Shown here piece after piece: positions 35,223 through 44,377 of a stretch of DNA of 64,000 nt (position 1 is its first letter; each line of letters starts with the position of its first letter). Both the position numbers and the translations under genes were made by a program. This DNA is from Agrobacterium vitis (lineage in GTDB: Bacteria > Pseudomonadota > Alphaproteobacteria > Rhizobiales > Rhizobiaceae): the NCBI RefSeq assembly GCF_013426735.1, contig NZ_AP023273.1, positions 496,001 to 560,000 on the forward strand. The letters run 5' to 3'. The notes beneath the pieces are model-generated. The model had not been told where the DNA came from, made no database searches, and saw only the letters and a program-made list of their open reading frames with translations.

Positions 35223-36287
35223 TTATCCTTTGATCCCGCCGAAGCTCATTTGCGTGATGTACTTCTGCGTGAAAATGTAGAGGACCAGGACGGGCAGAAG
35301 ATAGACGATGCCGACGGCAGCAATCATGCCGTAATCCGCCCCCATATGGTCCTGGGCGACGAAGAACAGGTAAAGGCTCATCGTCATCTGGTTCTTTTCG
35401 ATCAACAGCGTCTGGACGAAGACATATTCCTCCCAGCCACGCAGAAAGGTAAATGTGGCAACAGCAATCAGGCCGCTGCGGATCTGTGGCAGGATCACCA
35501 TGCGAAATGCCTGGAAGCGCGTTGCACCATCCGTCACGGCGCTCATCTCGATGTCCCATGGCACGCCGTCGAAAAACCCTTTGAGGACAAAGATCGCAAA
35601 CGGCAGTTCAAGCGCACTCAACACCAGCACGACACCCACCAAATTGTTGAGCAGGCCCATATAGTAGAGCTGGATGAAGATCGCGACCGTGAGCGCCAGT
35701 GCCGGAAAAGCGTGCAGCAGAAGCAGGCCGCGCAGAATGTTTTCACGGCCCGCGAAAGCGAACCGCGACAGCGCATAGGCGGCTGGGGTGGCGACGAGTG
35801 TGACGATTGCCGTCTGGGAAATCGCAAACACCAGCGACGTGCCAAGCGCCGACCAGATCGATGGCATCAGGTCCATGCGGTTGGTGCCGATTTTGGCAAT
35901 GTCAGGGTTCCACAGAAAGCGGTAATTGTCGAAACTCAGATGCGGGACGAGGAAAATAGCCGACAGAATGACGATCACCATGGCAAGCACAGCCCAGTTG
36001 ATGGCAGGCCTACGCAGCCGATCCGCCAGCAGCGCCAGCGCAATCGCGCCGAGATAACCGACCCCGGCGATGGCCGTACTGTGCCAAAGAACCAGCCGGC
36101 TAACAGCGCCATCGGACGAGGTGAGCGATTTCACCAACAGCCAGAGATAGGGCAGCAGGATTGGGATGGAGACAATCGTCAGGAAGAGGATGAGCGCCGA
36201 CAGAAAACCGGCACGATTGACAATGCCCCGACGTTCGAGACGTGCCCAATCGGTGGACGGCATGGTATCGGTCTGGACCAGCGACAT
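35223..36287 (-). CDS. ABC transporter permease, UgpE/MalG type
   Basis: Inner-membrane permease of 354 residues, longer than the usual 280 because of extra N-terminal helices between residues 20 and 130. The EAA-like loop is in MSAVTDGATRFQAFRMVILPQIRSG. The start at 36287 overlaps the stop of the partner permease (ATGA). The binding protein upstream and the glycerophosphodiesterase downstream suggest a phosphodiester substrate. Confidence 0.9.
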   Translation of the reverse strand: MSLVQTDTMPSTDWARLERRGIVNRAGFLSALILFLTIVSIPILLPYLWLLVKSLTSSDGAVSRLVLWHSTAIAGVGYLGAIALALLADRLRRPAINWAVLAMVIVILSAIFLVPHLSFDNYRFLWNPDIAKIGTNRMDLMPSIWSALGTSLVFAISQTAIVTLVATPAAYALSRFAFAGRENILRGLLLLHAFPALALTVAIFIQLYYMGLLNNLVGVVLVLSALELPFAIFVLKGFFDGVPWDIEMSAVTDGATRFQAFRMVILPQIRSGLIAVATFTFLRGWEEYVFVQTLLIEKNQMTMSLYLFFVAQDHMGADYGMIAAVGIVYLLPVLVLYIFTQKYITQMSFGGIKG

Positions 36288-37198
36288 CACAAGACCTCGA
36301 TCTTTGGAGCGGCAAAGGTGGAGCGCATATTGGAGACACGCCATTGCACCAGGGTCACGGCGATACCGATGACCATCAGGCCCAGCGCCAGCGCCGCACC
36401 ATAGGCATAGGCGCCGCTTTCGAAGGCGCGCCGATAAATGTAGAGCGCATAGGGTGTGGAATCGTAGAGCGGGCCACCACCGGTGATCAGCAGGATATAT
36501 TCATAGGTCGTCATCAGGGAGAGTGCCTGGTAGATGGTGATGAAGCGGATCGGCTGCGAGAGCGCTGGCACCACGACATGGCGCAGAACGCCCCACTCGC
36601 TGGCACCATCGACACGTGCCGCATGGGCGAGGTGTGAAGGGATCGAGCGGATCGACGAGGTCAGGATGACCATCGCAAAGGAAGCCCCGACAGCGCCATT
36701 TGCCAGAATGACCAGCAGCAGCGGAAAATCATTGCGCAAATTGACCGGTGGCAGGCCGAATGCGCCCGTCACCTGGTTGAGCAGCCCTAAAGGCGTTGGA
36801 TCGGCGATCCATATCCACAAGATCCCGTAGAGCACAGCCGGGCTCATGCGTGGCAAAAGCCATAGCCCGCGAAAGAAATTACCCAGCCGATCGGGGATCG
36901 CGGTCGAGGTCATCGCCAAAAGCGCGCCGAGGCCAACATTGAAGATGAAAAGGGTGACCGTGACGTAGATCAGCGTTGTCAGCAGCACCATGGGGATCCG
37001 CGCATCACGCTGCACGATCCGCTCGAAGTTCTGCAATGTGAAATGGCCGACTCGCAGGTTCGACCCCATGTCCGTAAAGGCGATCACCGCGTTGACCAGG
37101 ATCGGCGCCAGAAAAAACACGGCAAGCAGCGCGATTGCCGGCGCGAGGTAAAGAATTGGCCGAGCCGGTCGATGCGCTCGAAGCTGGAATTGGGACAT
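36287..37198 (-). CDS. ABC transporter permease, UgpA/MalF type
   Basis: Inner-membrane permease of 303 residues with six helices. The EAA loop reads HAARVDGASEWGVLRHVVVPAL. It is the first gene after the binding-protein gene, from which it is separated by 69 bases holding a stable hairpin. It would dimerise with the next permease. The assignment to the carbohydrate CUT1 / glycerol-3-phosphate class rests on length, order and the partner genes. Confidence 0.9.
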   Translation of the reverse strand: MSQFQLRAHRPARPILYLAPAIALLAVFFLAPILVNAVIAFTDMGSNLRVGHFTLQNFERIVQRDARIPMVLLTTLIYVTVTLFIFNVGLGALLAMTSTAIPDRLGNFFRGLWLLPRMSPAVLYGILWIWIADPTPLGLLNQVTGAFGLPPVNLRNDFPLLLVILANGAVGASFAMVILTSSIRSIPSHLAHAARVDGASEWGVLRHVVVPALSQPIRFITIYQALSLMTTYEYILLITGGGPLYDSTPYALYIYRRAFESGAYAYGAALALGLMVIGIAVTLVQWRVSNMRSTFAAPKIEVL

Positions 37199-37223
37199 TA
37201 TGGACTACCAATGAGAATGAAAT

Positions 37224-37252
37224 GTGCCGCCCGATGAAGAGACGGGCGGCAC
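37224..37252 (-). terminator. Hairpin between binding-protein and permease genes
   Basis: A perfect 10-bp stem, GTGCCGCCCG (37224-37233) and CGGGCGGCAC (37243-37252), with a 9-base loop and no T run. Such hairpins after binding-protein genes often protect the upstream mRNA or partly stop transcription, giving more binding protein than permease. Confidence 0.55.
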
Positions 37253-37267
37253 GCAGCAGGGCCGAGT

Positions 37268-38641
37268 TTAGTTGCTGGCGGTATCGCGGATTTCAACGTC
37301 CGAGCCGAATTGCGTTTCAAGTTCGTCGGCAATGAACTCAACGGCATCGGCCGCCTTCATTTTTCCGGTTTCCACGGCCTGCAAGCCGCTGAACAAGATC
37401 TTGTTGTAGCTGCCGAACTGGGTGTGGTTCGGCACGAACCCAGCGTGAGCCATCATCGGCGATGCCGCCGACAGAACCCAATTGTCCTTGTATTTCGGCA
37501 TTGCCGTCTGGGCGTTGCTAATTGCTGTATGGTAGGAAGTGACAGCATGCTGGTTGTTGAAATACGGCAATGTCGCAAGCGCTACGAGATCAGCGGCAAT
37601 GTCAGCATTCTTGCTCTTGGCATTGACGGTATAAAGCAGCGGATGGGAAAGATTGGCGGGCTTGCCGCCCTTTTCTGCAGCCGGGGCCGGAATCCAGCCG
37701 ATCTTGTGGAAATAGCCGTCGCGATCCGTCGGCCAGGTGGCACCGTTCATCTCACCCAATTGCCAGGCAACCGCCCAGACGCCCTGATGGAAGATGAAAG
37801 CCTTTTCCTGCTTGAAGGCGCCCTGGATCGCATCCCAGCTCATTGCTGTGTTATCGACAGGGGTGACGCCTTGCTTGGCATTGCGCTCGTACCAGCCGAG
37901 AGCCTTGGTCATTTCCGCTTTCGGAAACACCAGCTTGCCGGTTTTCTCATCCAGGAATTTGACGCCATAGGACTGGAAGACCATCAGATAATCGATGCCG
38001 ACATTGGGGCGATGCAACATGCCGTATTGAGCAGCCTTGGCATCGACCACTTCCTTGGAGAGCGCCGTCAGATCATCAAGCGTGAATTCGCCAGCCTCGA
38101 CCTTGGCGGGCAAGCCTTCGATAAAGGCCTCATCCTTGCCGATCTTGCGCAGCATGTCCTTGTTATAGAAGAACATACGGATCTCGGCATCCTGCGGTAT
38201 GCCATAGATCTTGCCATCATTGCCCTTGGCGGCCTTCCACAGCACTGGCAGGATGTCGCCATAGACCCATGGGGCAGCGGCAATCCTCTCGTCCATCGGC
38301 AGCGCGTCGCCATCCTCGGCGAATTTGCTGATCCATTCATGCGGCACGACATAGATGTCCGGCCCCTGACCGACTGCAAATGCCTTCAGCGTATCGAGGG
38401 CGAGGTCGTCCCAGCCTTTAACGGTGCTGTTATTGGCTTCGATGACAATATGTTTATCGACGCCCGCCGCCTTGAACTGCTTGTTCATGATGTCTGCGGC
38501 GGCTTCGATATTGGTGATGCGCGCGGGAGCCGTCTTATCGGCCAGCGTCGAAAGCTTGATCTTGATGTCTTCTGCATGCGCCCATCCGGTGGCAAGCGCA
38601 GAAATCGCCACGGTGGCGAGAAGGGCGAGGCATTTGGTCAT
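37268..38641 (-). CDS. ABC transporter extracellular substrate-binding protein (family 1)
   Basis: Periplasmic binding protein of 457 residues. A signal peptide (LALLATVAISALATGWAHA) with a cleavage site after AHA near residue 23 precedes the mature start EDIKIKL. The fold is that of large sugar/glycerol-3-phosphate type binding proteins, with segments GKIYGIPQDAEIRMFFYNKDML and AFIFHQGVWAVAWQ. It opens an operon with two permeases, an ATPase, a glycerophosphodiesterase and a metallophosphoesterase. It is divergent from a ROK regulator gene that probably controls it. Confidence 0.9.
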   Translation of the reverse strand: MTKCLALLATVAISALATGWAHAEDIKIKLSTLADKTAPARITNIEAAADIMNKQFKAAGVDKHIVIEANNSTVKGWDDLALDTLKAFAVGQGPDIYVVPHEWISKFAEDGDALPMDERIAAAPWVYGDILPVLWKAAKGNDGKIYGIPQDAEIRMFFYNKDMLRKIGKDEAFIEGLPAKVEAGEFTLDDLTALSKEVVDAKAAQYGMLHRPNVGIDYLMVFQSYGVKFLDEKTGKLVFPKAEMTKALGWYERNAKQGVTPVDNTAMSWDAIQGAFKQEKAFIFHQGVWAVAWQLGEMNGATWPTDRDGYFHKIGWIPAPAAEKGGKPANLSHPLLYTVNAKSKNADIAADLVALATLPYFNNQHAVTSYHTAISNAQTAMPKYKDNWVLSAASPMMAHAGFVPNHTQFGSYNKILFSGLQAVETGKMKAADAVEFIADELETQFGSDVEIRDTASN

Positions 38642-38737
38642 GGCTATTGATCCAGTTGGTGATGATTATTTAATTAACTTGCTTAAGTAACTGATTTATG
38701 ACATCGCCGGATCAGTGATGGAGAGGGACCGAATCCG
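38642..38737. promoter_or_regulatory. Divergent promoter region between binding-protein and ROK genes
   Basis: The 96 bases contain an A+T-rich block at 38668-38692 with imperfect dyad character (TTAACTTGCTTAAGTAA), a plausible ROK operator. GAGAGGGA at 38721-38728 is the likely ribosome binding site of the GTG-started regulator gene. No convincing -35/-10 pair was identified. Confidence 0.4.
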
Positions 38738-39880
38738 GTGCTGAGAAGACAACGGCCTTTGCACGGCATCGGCACCACGCAAGCGGCGGTGCTGAAACAC
38801 TTGCGGCGAAACGGCATTGCATCGCGTGCAGAACTCGCGGAATTGTGCGGCGTGACCCAGGCTGCCGTCAGCATGATGACCCGTGACTTGATCGCGCGCG
38901 GCATCGTTATCCAGGGAGCCAGACGGCAAAGCCAGCGCGGGGCGCCTCACATCGACCTCATGCTCGCCGGAAACATCGGATATGCGCTTGGGGTGCATGC
39001 CAACAGCTATTCGCTGACAGTGACGTTGCTCGATTTTTGCGGCAACCGGATTGGCGAACAGCAGCTTGAAGGGCCTTACGACAGATTTTCCGACATTCAG
39101 ACGGCGATCAAATCGCTCAAAACCGACTTGCTGACATCAAACGGCATTGATGAAGGCCTGCTGATCGGCGCCGCTGTGGCCATGCCAACCCGTTTCCGTC
39201 ACGGCACTGCCTTCCTCGATCTCGCGGAGGAAGTCGTTTCCTGGGCAGGCTCAGATCTTGCCTCGACCCTGAGAGAGACACTTGACTGTCCGGTGATGAT
39301 TGAAAACGACGCCAATGCTGCGGCCATGGGCGAGCTTGCCTTGGGCAATGCCAGCGGACACGATAATTTTGCCTATCTTTACCTGTCCGAGGGCATTGGC
39401 AGCGGCATCATCATTGACAAGGAACTTTATCGCGGCAATCTTGGAAATGCTGGCGAAGTGGGCGCGCTTCGCGCGCGCGGATTATCGCGCCCCTCTTTTG
39501 ACGACTTGGCAGCCTGGTGCAAAGAGCATCAGGGAAACATCCCGAAAGGCCGGTCTTGCGACCAATGGACGGCATATCTGCAAGCAAACCCGACAGTTCT
39601 TGATGCGTGGCTGAGGAAAGCCGGACCGGAATTAGCCACGCTCGCCTTTATGGTGACAGCCGTTCTTGCGCCATCGGCGATCTATATCGGTGGAACACTG
39701 CCCAGACTGGTAAGGGAAAAGCTAGCACCATGGCTTGATTTCTCAACATCGAATCCGTTCGATGGAGCGCGGGTCATTCAACCTGATATCCTCATCCCGC
39801 AAATCTCAGCGGTCGATGCCGTCGCGTTTGGCGCCGCAGCTATGATCCTTCATAGCGTGCCGGGCAATCCGGGTCTCTGA
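38738..39880 (+). CDS. ROK family transcriptional regulator
   Basis: Repressor-like protein of 380 residues. A winged helix-turn-helix covers about residues 12-60 (AVLKHLRRNGIASRAELAELCGVTQAAVSMM). A ROK sugar-kinase-like domain follows, with MIENDANAAAMGELALGNA and YLSEGIGSGIIIDKELYRG. The usual zinc cysteines of ROK proteins (CxCGxxGC) are not apparent. It starts with GTG behind GAGAGGGA. Position and orientation indicate control of the divergent ABC/glycerophosphodiesterase operon, with a sugar or polyol derivative as effector. Confidence 0.9.
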   Translation: MLRRQRPLHGIGTTQAAVLKHLRRNGIASRAELAELCGVTQAAVSMMTRDLIARGIVIQGARRQSQRGAPHIDLMLAGNIGYALGVHANSYSLTVTLLDFCGNRIGEQQLEGPYDRFSDIQTAIKSLKTDLLTSNGIDEGLLIGAAVAMPTRFRHGTAFLDLAEEVVSWAGSDLASTLRETLDCPVMIENDANAAAMGELALGNASGHDNFAYLYLSEGIGSGIIIDKELYRGNLGNAGEVGALRARGLSRPSFDDLAAWCKEHQGNIPKGRSCDQWTAYLQANPTVLDAWLRKAGPELATLAFMVTAVLAPSAIYIGGTLPRLVREKLAPWLDFSTSNPFDGARVIQPDILIPQISAVDAVAFGAAAMILHSVPGNPGL

Positions 39881-39934
39881 TCTCTTTCCAAATTTGGAGA
39901 GAGCCCAGAAGGCATCGAGACCCAAGGCGATGGG

Positions 39935-39968
39935 AAAATAAAAACCGCCCGGAGCTGCCTCCGGGCGG
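39935..39968 (-). terminator. Rho-independent terminator of the gcd locus
   Basis: A perfect 10-bp stem, CCGCCCGGAG (39945-39954) and CTCCGGGCGG (39959-39968), has a 4-base loop. On the minus strand it is followed by TTTTTATTTT (39935-39944). It lies 21 bases beyond the stop of the dehydrogenase gene. Confidence 0.85.
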
Positions 39969-39989
39969 ATTGCTGTCATTGGATTATTT

Positions 39990-42417
39990 TCAGTTCGGCA
40001 AGGCGTAAGCGATGACGTAATCGCCACGATCGGTCGACTGGCGCGCGCCGCCTGCCGAGATCACCACATATTGTTTGCCGGTCTTGGGCGATTTGAAGGT
40101 CATCGGGCCACCCTGGCTACCGACCGGCAACCGGGCTTTCCAGACTTCTTCACCAGTCGCAGCACTATAGGCACGCAGATAATAGTCCTGGGTGCCAGCA
40201 ATGAACACAAGACCACCCTGCGTGGCAAGCGTGCCACCTAGTGTTGGCATGCCGATCGGAATGGGCAGGCCCATCTTGATGCCAAGCGGCCCCTGGTCCA
40301 TGACGGTACCAACCGGCACCTGCCAGACGATCTTCTGGGTTTTCATATCCACCGCTGTCAGCGTACCAAACGGCGGCTTCTGGCAGGGAATGCCTGCGGC
40401 GGAGAGGAAGCGATCCTTGAGAACCGCATAAGGCGTCCCCTTCATCGGCACCAGGCCCATGCCGGTATTGACGCTTTCGCCGCCATTTGACGTCTTGGTC
40501 GTGGGTGCCGCTTCCTGCATTTTCACCCAAAGACCGACGCGCATGTCGTTCACGAAAATCAGGTTATGGACCGGATCAGTGGAAAGACCACCCCAGTTCA
40601 TCCCACCGAGCGAGCCGGGGAATGCCAGCGAGGTATCTGTGCCGGGAGCCGTATAGAGGCCTTCATAGCGCATGGATTTGAAGGCAATACGGCACATCAG
40701 TTGGTCGAAGGGTGTTGCACCCCACATGTCGGACTCGGTGAAGGGACCGGTACCGATCTGCGGCATGCCGACCGATAAAGGCTGCGTGAGAGAGTAAGGC
40801 TCGTTCGGAATGTTTGCCGCCTTGACCGGGATCTCCTTGACCTCCGTCAGCGGCTGGCCGGTTTGCCGGTCGAGAACGTAAAGCTGACCGGCCTTGGTGC
40901 CGAAAACCAGGGCCGGAACCTTTGTGCCATCCGCCTTCGGGAAATCGATGAAGGACGGCTGCATCGGCACGTCGAAATCCCAGAGGTCGTTGTGAACGGT
41001 CTGGTAGACCCATTTTTCACGGCCCGTGGTGGCATCGAGTGCCAGCATGGAAGCACCATATTTATGATCGAGCGGTGTGCGGGTCGTGCCGTAAAGATCA
41101 ACCGAAGGGCTGCCAACCGGCATGAACACCGTATTAGAGGCCGGATCGTAGGACATCGCCGCCCAGACATTCGGCGTCGAGCGCGTATAGGTTTGGCCTG
41201 GAGGCGGCAGCTTGGTGATCTCAGGATTGCCGGGATCAAACGCCCAGCGCAATTCACCGGTGACGGCATCGAAACCGCGCATGACACCGCCTGGCATATC
41301 GACCTGGACGTTGTCAGCAATACGGCCACCGACCACGACAGTGGTTCCGGCAAGCGTGGGTGCCGATGTCAGCACATATTGCGGATCGGGCGCATCGCCC
41401 ATGCCGATCTTCAGATCGACACGGCCATTGGTGCCGAAATCAGGGCAAAACGCGCCGGTATCCGCATCGAGTGCAATCAATTGAGCCTGGATCGTGTTCA
41501 TCAGGATACGGCGTTCGCAAAGCGCGCCCGGAGCAACAGTCACCGCAGAGACAGGTGTGGAGCCAGGAACCGTAGGCTGATCCAGCGGACGGGTCGCGTC
41601 GATAGGCAAGACCGCGGCACCGCATCCACACCGACGACTTGGCGTTGATTTCAGCCTTCCAAAGCTGCTTGCCGCTATCGATATCGACGGCGATGACGTT
41701 GTTATGGGGGGTGCAGAGAAACAGCTTTTCGCCGACCTGCAACGGAGTTTCCTGATCTTCCGCGCCGTTGTTGCCGGGGCTGATCGGGGTATCGCCGGTA
41801 TGATAGGTCCAGGCGACCGTCAGAGCTTTGACATTATCGACATTGATCTGGTCGAGCGCGGCAAAGCGGCTCCCGCCTGATGTATTGCCGTAATGTTCCC
41901 AGTTCTTCTGTTCATTTGCCGGATCGACCGGTACACGAGCAATCGGAGTGCCGGTAAAAGGCACGGAAGGATGGGGCATGAACATGCCGGCCACACCGCC
42001 TGCGGACGCCAAGGCCAGAACTGCCGCAAGCGTGAGTGAACCGGCGTAGCCGGGTGCCAGGCCGCGCGCCTTGCGCAGAAGCGGCAGCGACAGCAGCACC
42101 ACGGTGGAGCCGATGCCGAAGGCCAATAGGCGCGAGATCAGCGGCCAGAAATCAAGACCGGCATCCCAGATCGCCCAGACGGCGGTCAACAGCGTGACGA
42201 TGACGAACAGCACCGCGCCGAGCGGGCGCCGCATCAAAACCAGCAGGCCGGACAGGACCACGGCAATACCGGTGATGATGAAATACCAGCTACCGCCGAG
42301 TGTGATCAGTCGGTAGCCACCGATGGCAAGACATAAACCGGCGAGAACGAGCACCGTACCCAAAAGGATCAGCCAGAGTTTGGCAACCGCCGAGAGGGCG
42401 CCTTTTTGTTGGACCAT
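39990..42417 (-). pseudogene. gcd: membrane-bound PQQ-dependent (glucose-type) dehydrogenase, frameshifted
   Basis: Five hydrophobic helices (from 42417, first about 130 residues) and the start of the beta-propeller (KNWEHYGNTSGGSRFAALDQIN, then WMRCRGLAY) read in one frame. From about 41601 the homologous sequence continues in another frame (DATRPLDQPTVPGSTPV to the stop at 39990). A loss of two bases (or gain of one) at 41601-41603 explains this, because related enzymes read AY(F/Y)DAT there. Together the halves make about 809 residues, full length for Gcd. Both halves are otherwise intact, so the shift is recent or a sequencing error. Intact, it oxidises glucose in the periplasm to gluconolactone, passing electrons to ubiquinone. 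No PQQ synthesis genes are nearby. Confidence 0.85.
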
Positions 42418-42753
42418 CGTATTTCAGCTCCTTGAAAGGTTGGTCGGATCGACAGTCAACGGATCGCATGAGGTTTCGCCAGATCGACACGAGCCCGAAC
42501 GCCTTCTATGGTTGGATTTCCGGGGACACTGCCCTCCCGTCACAGGGTTCGCCGGAGGCATGTCTGCCTGCCCCGCTTATCCTTCGTCCGCGCCTTTTTG
42601 ACAAGAGACAACAAACTGCGCATGGAAAAGTCATCGCTATAGCGGACGAAACCGTTCCTCATGTTCGAATTAACCGATGTTCTCGTTGCAACACCGGGCC
42701 TTGCTCCTGTAAGCGACGGAGATCAGATAACATTCACTTCAGGAGCAGGGTCC
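42418..42753. other. Intergenic region upstream of gcd and the YjdM-domain gene
   Basis: These 336 bases lie between divergent genes. Short frames exist, but none has a ribosome binding site or recognisable composition. AGGAG at 42741-42745 serves the GTG start at 42754. I see no RNA gene or clear promoter. Confidence 0.4.
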
Positions 42754-43056
42754 GTGGCTGGCGATAACGACGATTACATTTATGATGAAGCGACCGGCGA
42801 ATGGCGCCCCGCCTCCGAAGTGGCAGCCGCTGCCGCTCAGGCATCGGAGGTCCGTGATGCCTCCGGCAACATCTTGCAGGATGGCGATTCCGTCACCCTC
42901 ATCAAGGATCTGAAGGTCAAGGGCGCTGGCCAGACGCTGAAACAGGGCACCGTCATCAAGTCGATCCGCCTCACAGACAATCCGGAAGAGATCGATTGCC
43001 GTCATGACGCGATCAAGGGACTGGTGCTGCGGACGGAATTCGTCAAGAAGCGTTGA
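42754..43056 (+). CDS. YjdM/PhnA-domain protein (alkylphosphonate utilisation-type)
   Basis: Small cytoplasmic protein of 100 residues. From residue 35 on, DASGNILQDGDSVTLIKDLKVKGAGQTLKQGTVIKSIRLTD is the YjdM (PhnA) domain; the zinc ribbon of longer relatives is absent and replaced by an acidic start (DNDDYIYDEATGEW). I choose GTG 42754, 8 bases after AGGAG, over ATG 42661, whose extra 31 residues look unlike protein. The family was once tied to phosphonoacetate use, but its role is not firmly known. A strong hairpin follows directly. Confidence 0.82.
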   Translation: MAGDNDDYIYDEATGEWRPASEVAAAAAQASEVRDASGNILQDGDSVTLIKDLKVKGAGQTLKQGTVIKSIRLTDNPEEIDCRHDAIKGLVLRTEFVKKR

Positions 43057-43062
43057 TGATCG

Positions 43063-43088
43063 GCGGGCCGGGCGAAAACCCGGCCCGC
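43063..43088 (+). terminator. Hairpin after YjdM-domain gene
   Basis: A perfect 10-bp stem, GCGGGCCGGG (43063-43072) and CCCGGCCCGC (43079-43088), has a 6-base loop and begins 7 bases after the stop. No T run follows, so it may act as a weak or factor-aided terminator. Confidence 0.55.
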
Positions 43089-43353
43089 ATTCCCGGGGCA
43101 GCAGCCCTGGACGCCGGGCCAAGCGCCGGATATTCGCCAAAAAAATCTCAGAATGAGCGACGGAATTGCGTTTCTCCCGCGTTGAAGATCCATCGATTGA
43201 GCTGTCCTATCTCATCTTCGGGAGAAAATTTGATCCACCTCACCTTGATGCTTCCCAGGTCCTTGCGCATTTTGACCTCCAATGAGGCAAAACAGAGCAA
43301 CCGTGTCCGCGGAACTGCCCGGGTTGCGGTGGATGGGTTGCGGTGAAAAGGAC

Positions 43354-43947
43354 ATGACCGACGATCCCGATGAAGAGTTGGTCAAGCAAGTTGCGGCGGG
43401 CGATCAGGCTGCGATGCGGACCATGGTGGCGCGCAAACTGCCGCGTTTTCTGGCGCTTGCCAATCGCATGCTCGCTGACCCGGCGGAGGCGGAGGATGTG
43501 GCGCAGGAAACCTTTCTGCGCATCTGGAAACATGCCGGAGGCTGGCGGCAGGGCCGTGCCCGCTTCGATACCTGGGCGCACCGCGTAGCAATCAACCTTT
43601 GCTACGACCGGCTGCGCAAGCGGCGTGACGTGCTGATGGCCGAGCCGCCGGATCGGATGGACGACGCGCCTCTGCCGGATGCCGGACTGACGGGACATGA
43701 AACAGACAGCCAGCGGGTCACCGAGGCTTTGCAGGCGCTCGCGCCCCGGCAACGGGAAGCAATCGTTCTGGTTTACTACCAGGACATGTCGAACCTGGAG
43801 GCAGCCAATGTGATGCAGATCAGTGTCGATGCGCTGGAAAGCCTTTTGGCGCGTGGACGACGGTCTTTGCAGAAGATGTTGACCGCAGACGGCCTGACCA
43901 GCGACGGGATGAACGGAGATGGGATGAACGGAGATGGGAATGAGTGA
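43354..43947 (+). CDS. ECF-family RNA polymerase sigma factor
   Basis: Sigma factor of 197 residues. Region 2 (FLALANRMLADPAEAEDVAQETFLRIWKHA, with the -10 binding FDTWAHRVAINLCYDRLRKR) and region 4 (LQALAPRQREAIVLVYYQDMSNLEAANVMQISVDALESLLARGRR) are both present. ATG 43354 follows AAAGGA; a longer frame opens at 43282 without support. The C-terminal tail is two copies of GMNGD from a DNA duplication. It overlaps a small membrane protein gene by 8 bases, the usual sigma/anti-sigma arrangement. The operon then carries a metal-sensor-like protein and a DUF1800/DUF1501 pair. Confidence 0.92.
   Translation: MTDDPDEELVKQVAAGDQAAMRTMVARKLPRFLALANRMLADPAEAEDVAQETFLRIWKHAGGWRQGRARFDTWAHRVAINLCYDRLRKRRDVLMAEPPDRMDDAPLPDAGLTGHETDSQRVTEALQALAPRQREAIVLVYYQDMSNLEAANVMQISVDALESLLARGRRSLQKMLTADGLTSDGMNGDGMNGDGNE
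43906..43935 (+). repeat. Perfect 15-bp tandem duplication at the sigma/anti-sigma junction
   Basis: GGGATGAACGGAGAT occurs at 43906-43920 and again at 43921-43935, followed by a partial third copy. The unit carries both a GGAG-like binding site and an ATG, so it duplicates possible start signals of the following gene while adding five residues to the sigma factor tail. Confidence 0.85.
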
Positions 43948-44377
43948 CGACAGCAAGCAAAGCATGGATGCGGAGCGGTTTCGCGCGCTTGTCGAAGCCT
44001 ATGGTGGCGACCGCAAACGCTGGCCCGAAGACCGGCGCGGGGCGGCTGACATCTTTGCCGCAACCGAAGCCGGTCGCGCCATGGTGGGAGAGGCGTCCCG
44101 CTTGGATGCGTTTCTCGCCCTTTCGGCCCCACCCTCTGCGTCCGCTGCCCTGACAGGCCGCATCCTGCAATCGGCAGACAAGCGCGTCACACTGCGCCGT
44201 AGGCTGCATCGCTGGCTGGTCGGCGCGGGGCTTCTCGGCGTCGGCCTTGCGGGCGGCCTGACCGGTGCGCTGGCGGTTGCAATAGTTGCACCGCCCACCC
44301 AGATCCCGATGATTGATACCGCGACCGCGTTTGGCAATATCATGACCGAAGGCGAAATTGCCCAGGAGATACGATGA
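43940..44377 (+). CDS. putative anti-sigma factor (single-pass membrane protein)
   Basis: Protein of 145 residues with a hydrophilic N-terminal half (RFRALVEAYGGDRKRWPEDRRGAADIFAAT) and one membrane helix at about residues 90-113 (LVGAGLLGVGLAGGLTGALAVAIVA), leaving about 30 residues outside. The layout fits an anti-sigma factor, though there is no classical zinc HxxxCxxC motif. It overlaps the sigma gene by 8 bases and the next gene by four. ATG 43940 is preferred; ATG 43934 is also in frame. The function is inferred from context. Confidence 0.72.
   Translation: MSDDSKQSMDAERFRALVEAYGGDRKRWPEDRRGAADIFAATEAGRAMVGEASRLDAFLALSAPPSASAALTGRILQSADKRVTLRRRLHRWLVGAGLLGVGLAGGLTGALAVAIVAPPTQIPMIDTATAFGNIMTEGEIAQEIR

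Noticed and set aside
35218..35559. N-terminal extension of the ABC ATPase frame
   Set aside because: The extension lies over the permease gene in another frame; the ATP-binding domain begins exactly at ATG 35217.
34144..38650. Plus-strand frames of 378, 384 and 446 codons opposite the ABC importer operon
   Set aside because: They overlap strongly supported transporter genes and show no recognisable protein features.
42323..42601. Small plus-strand frames upstream of the YjdM-domain gene
   Set aside because: They overlap the start of the dehydrogenase gene on the other strand or lack start signals.
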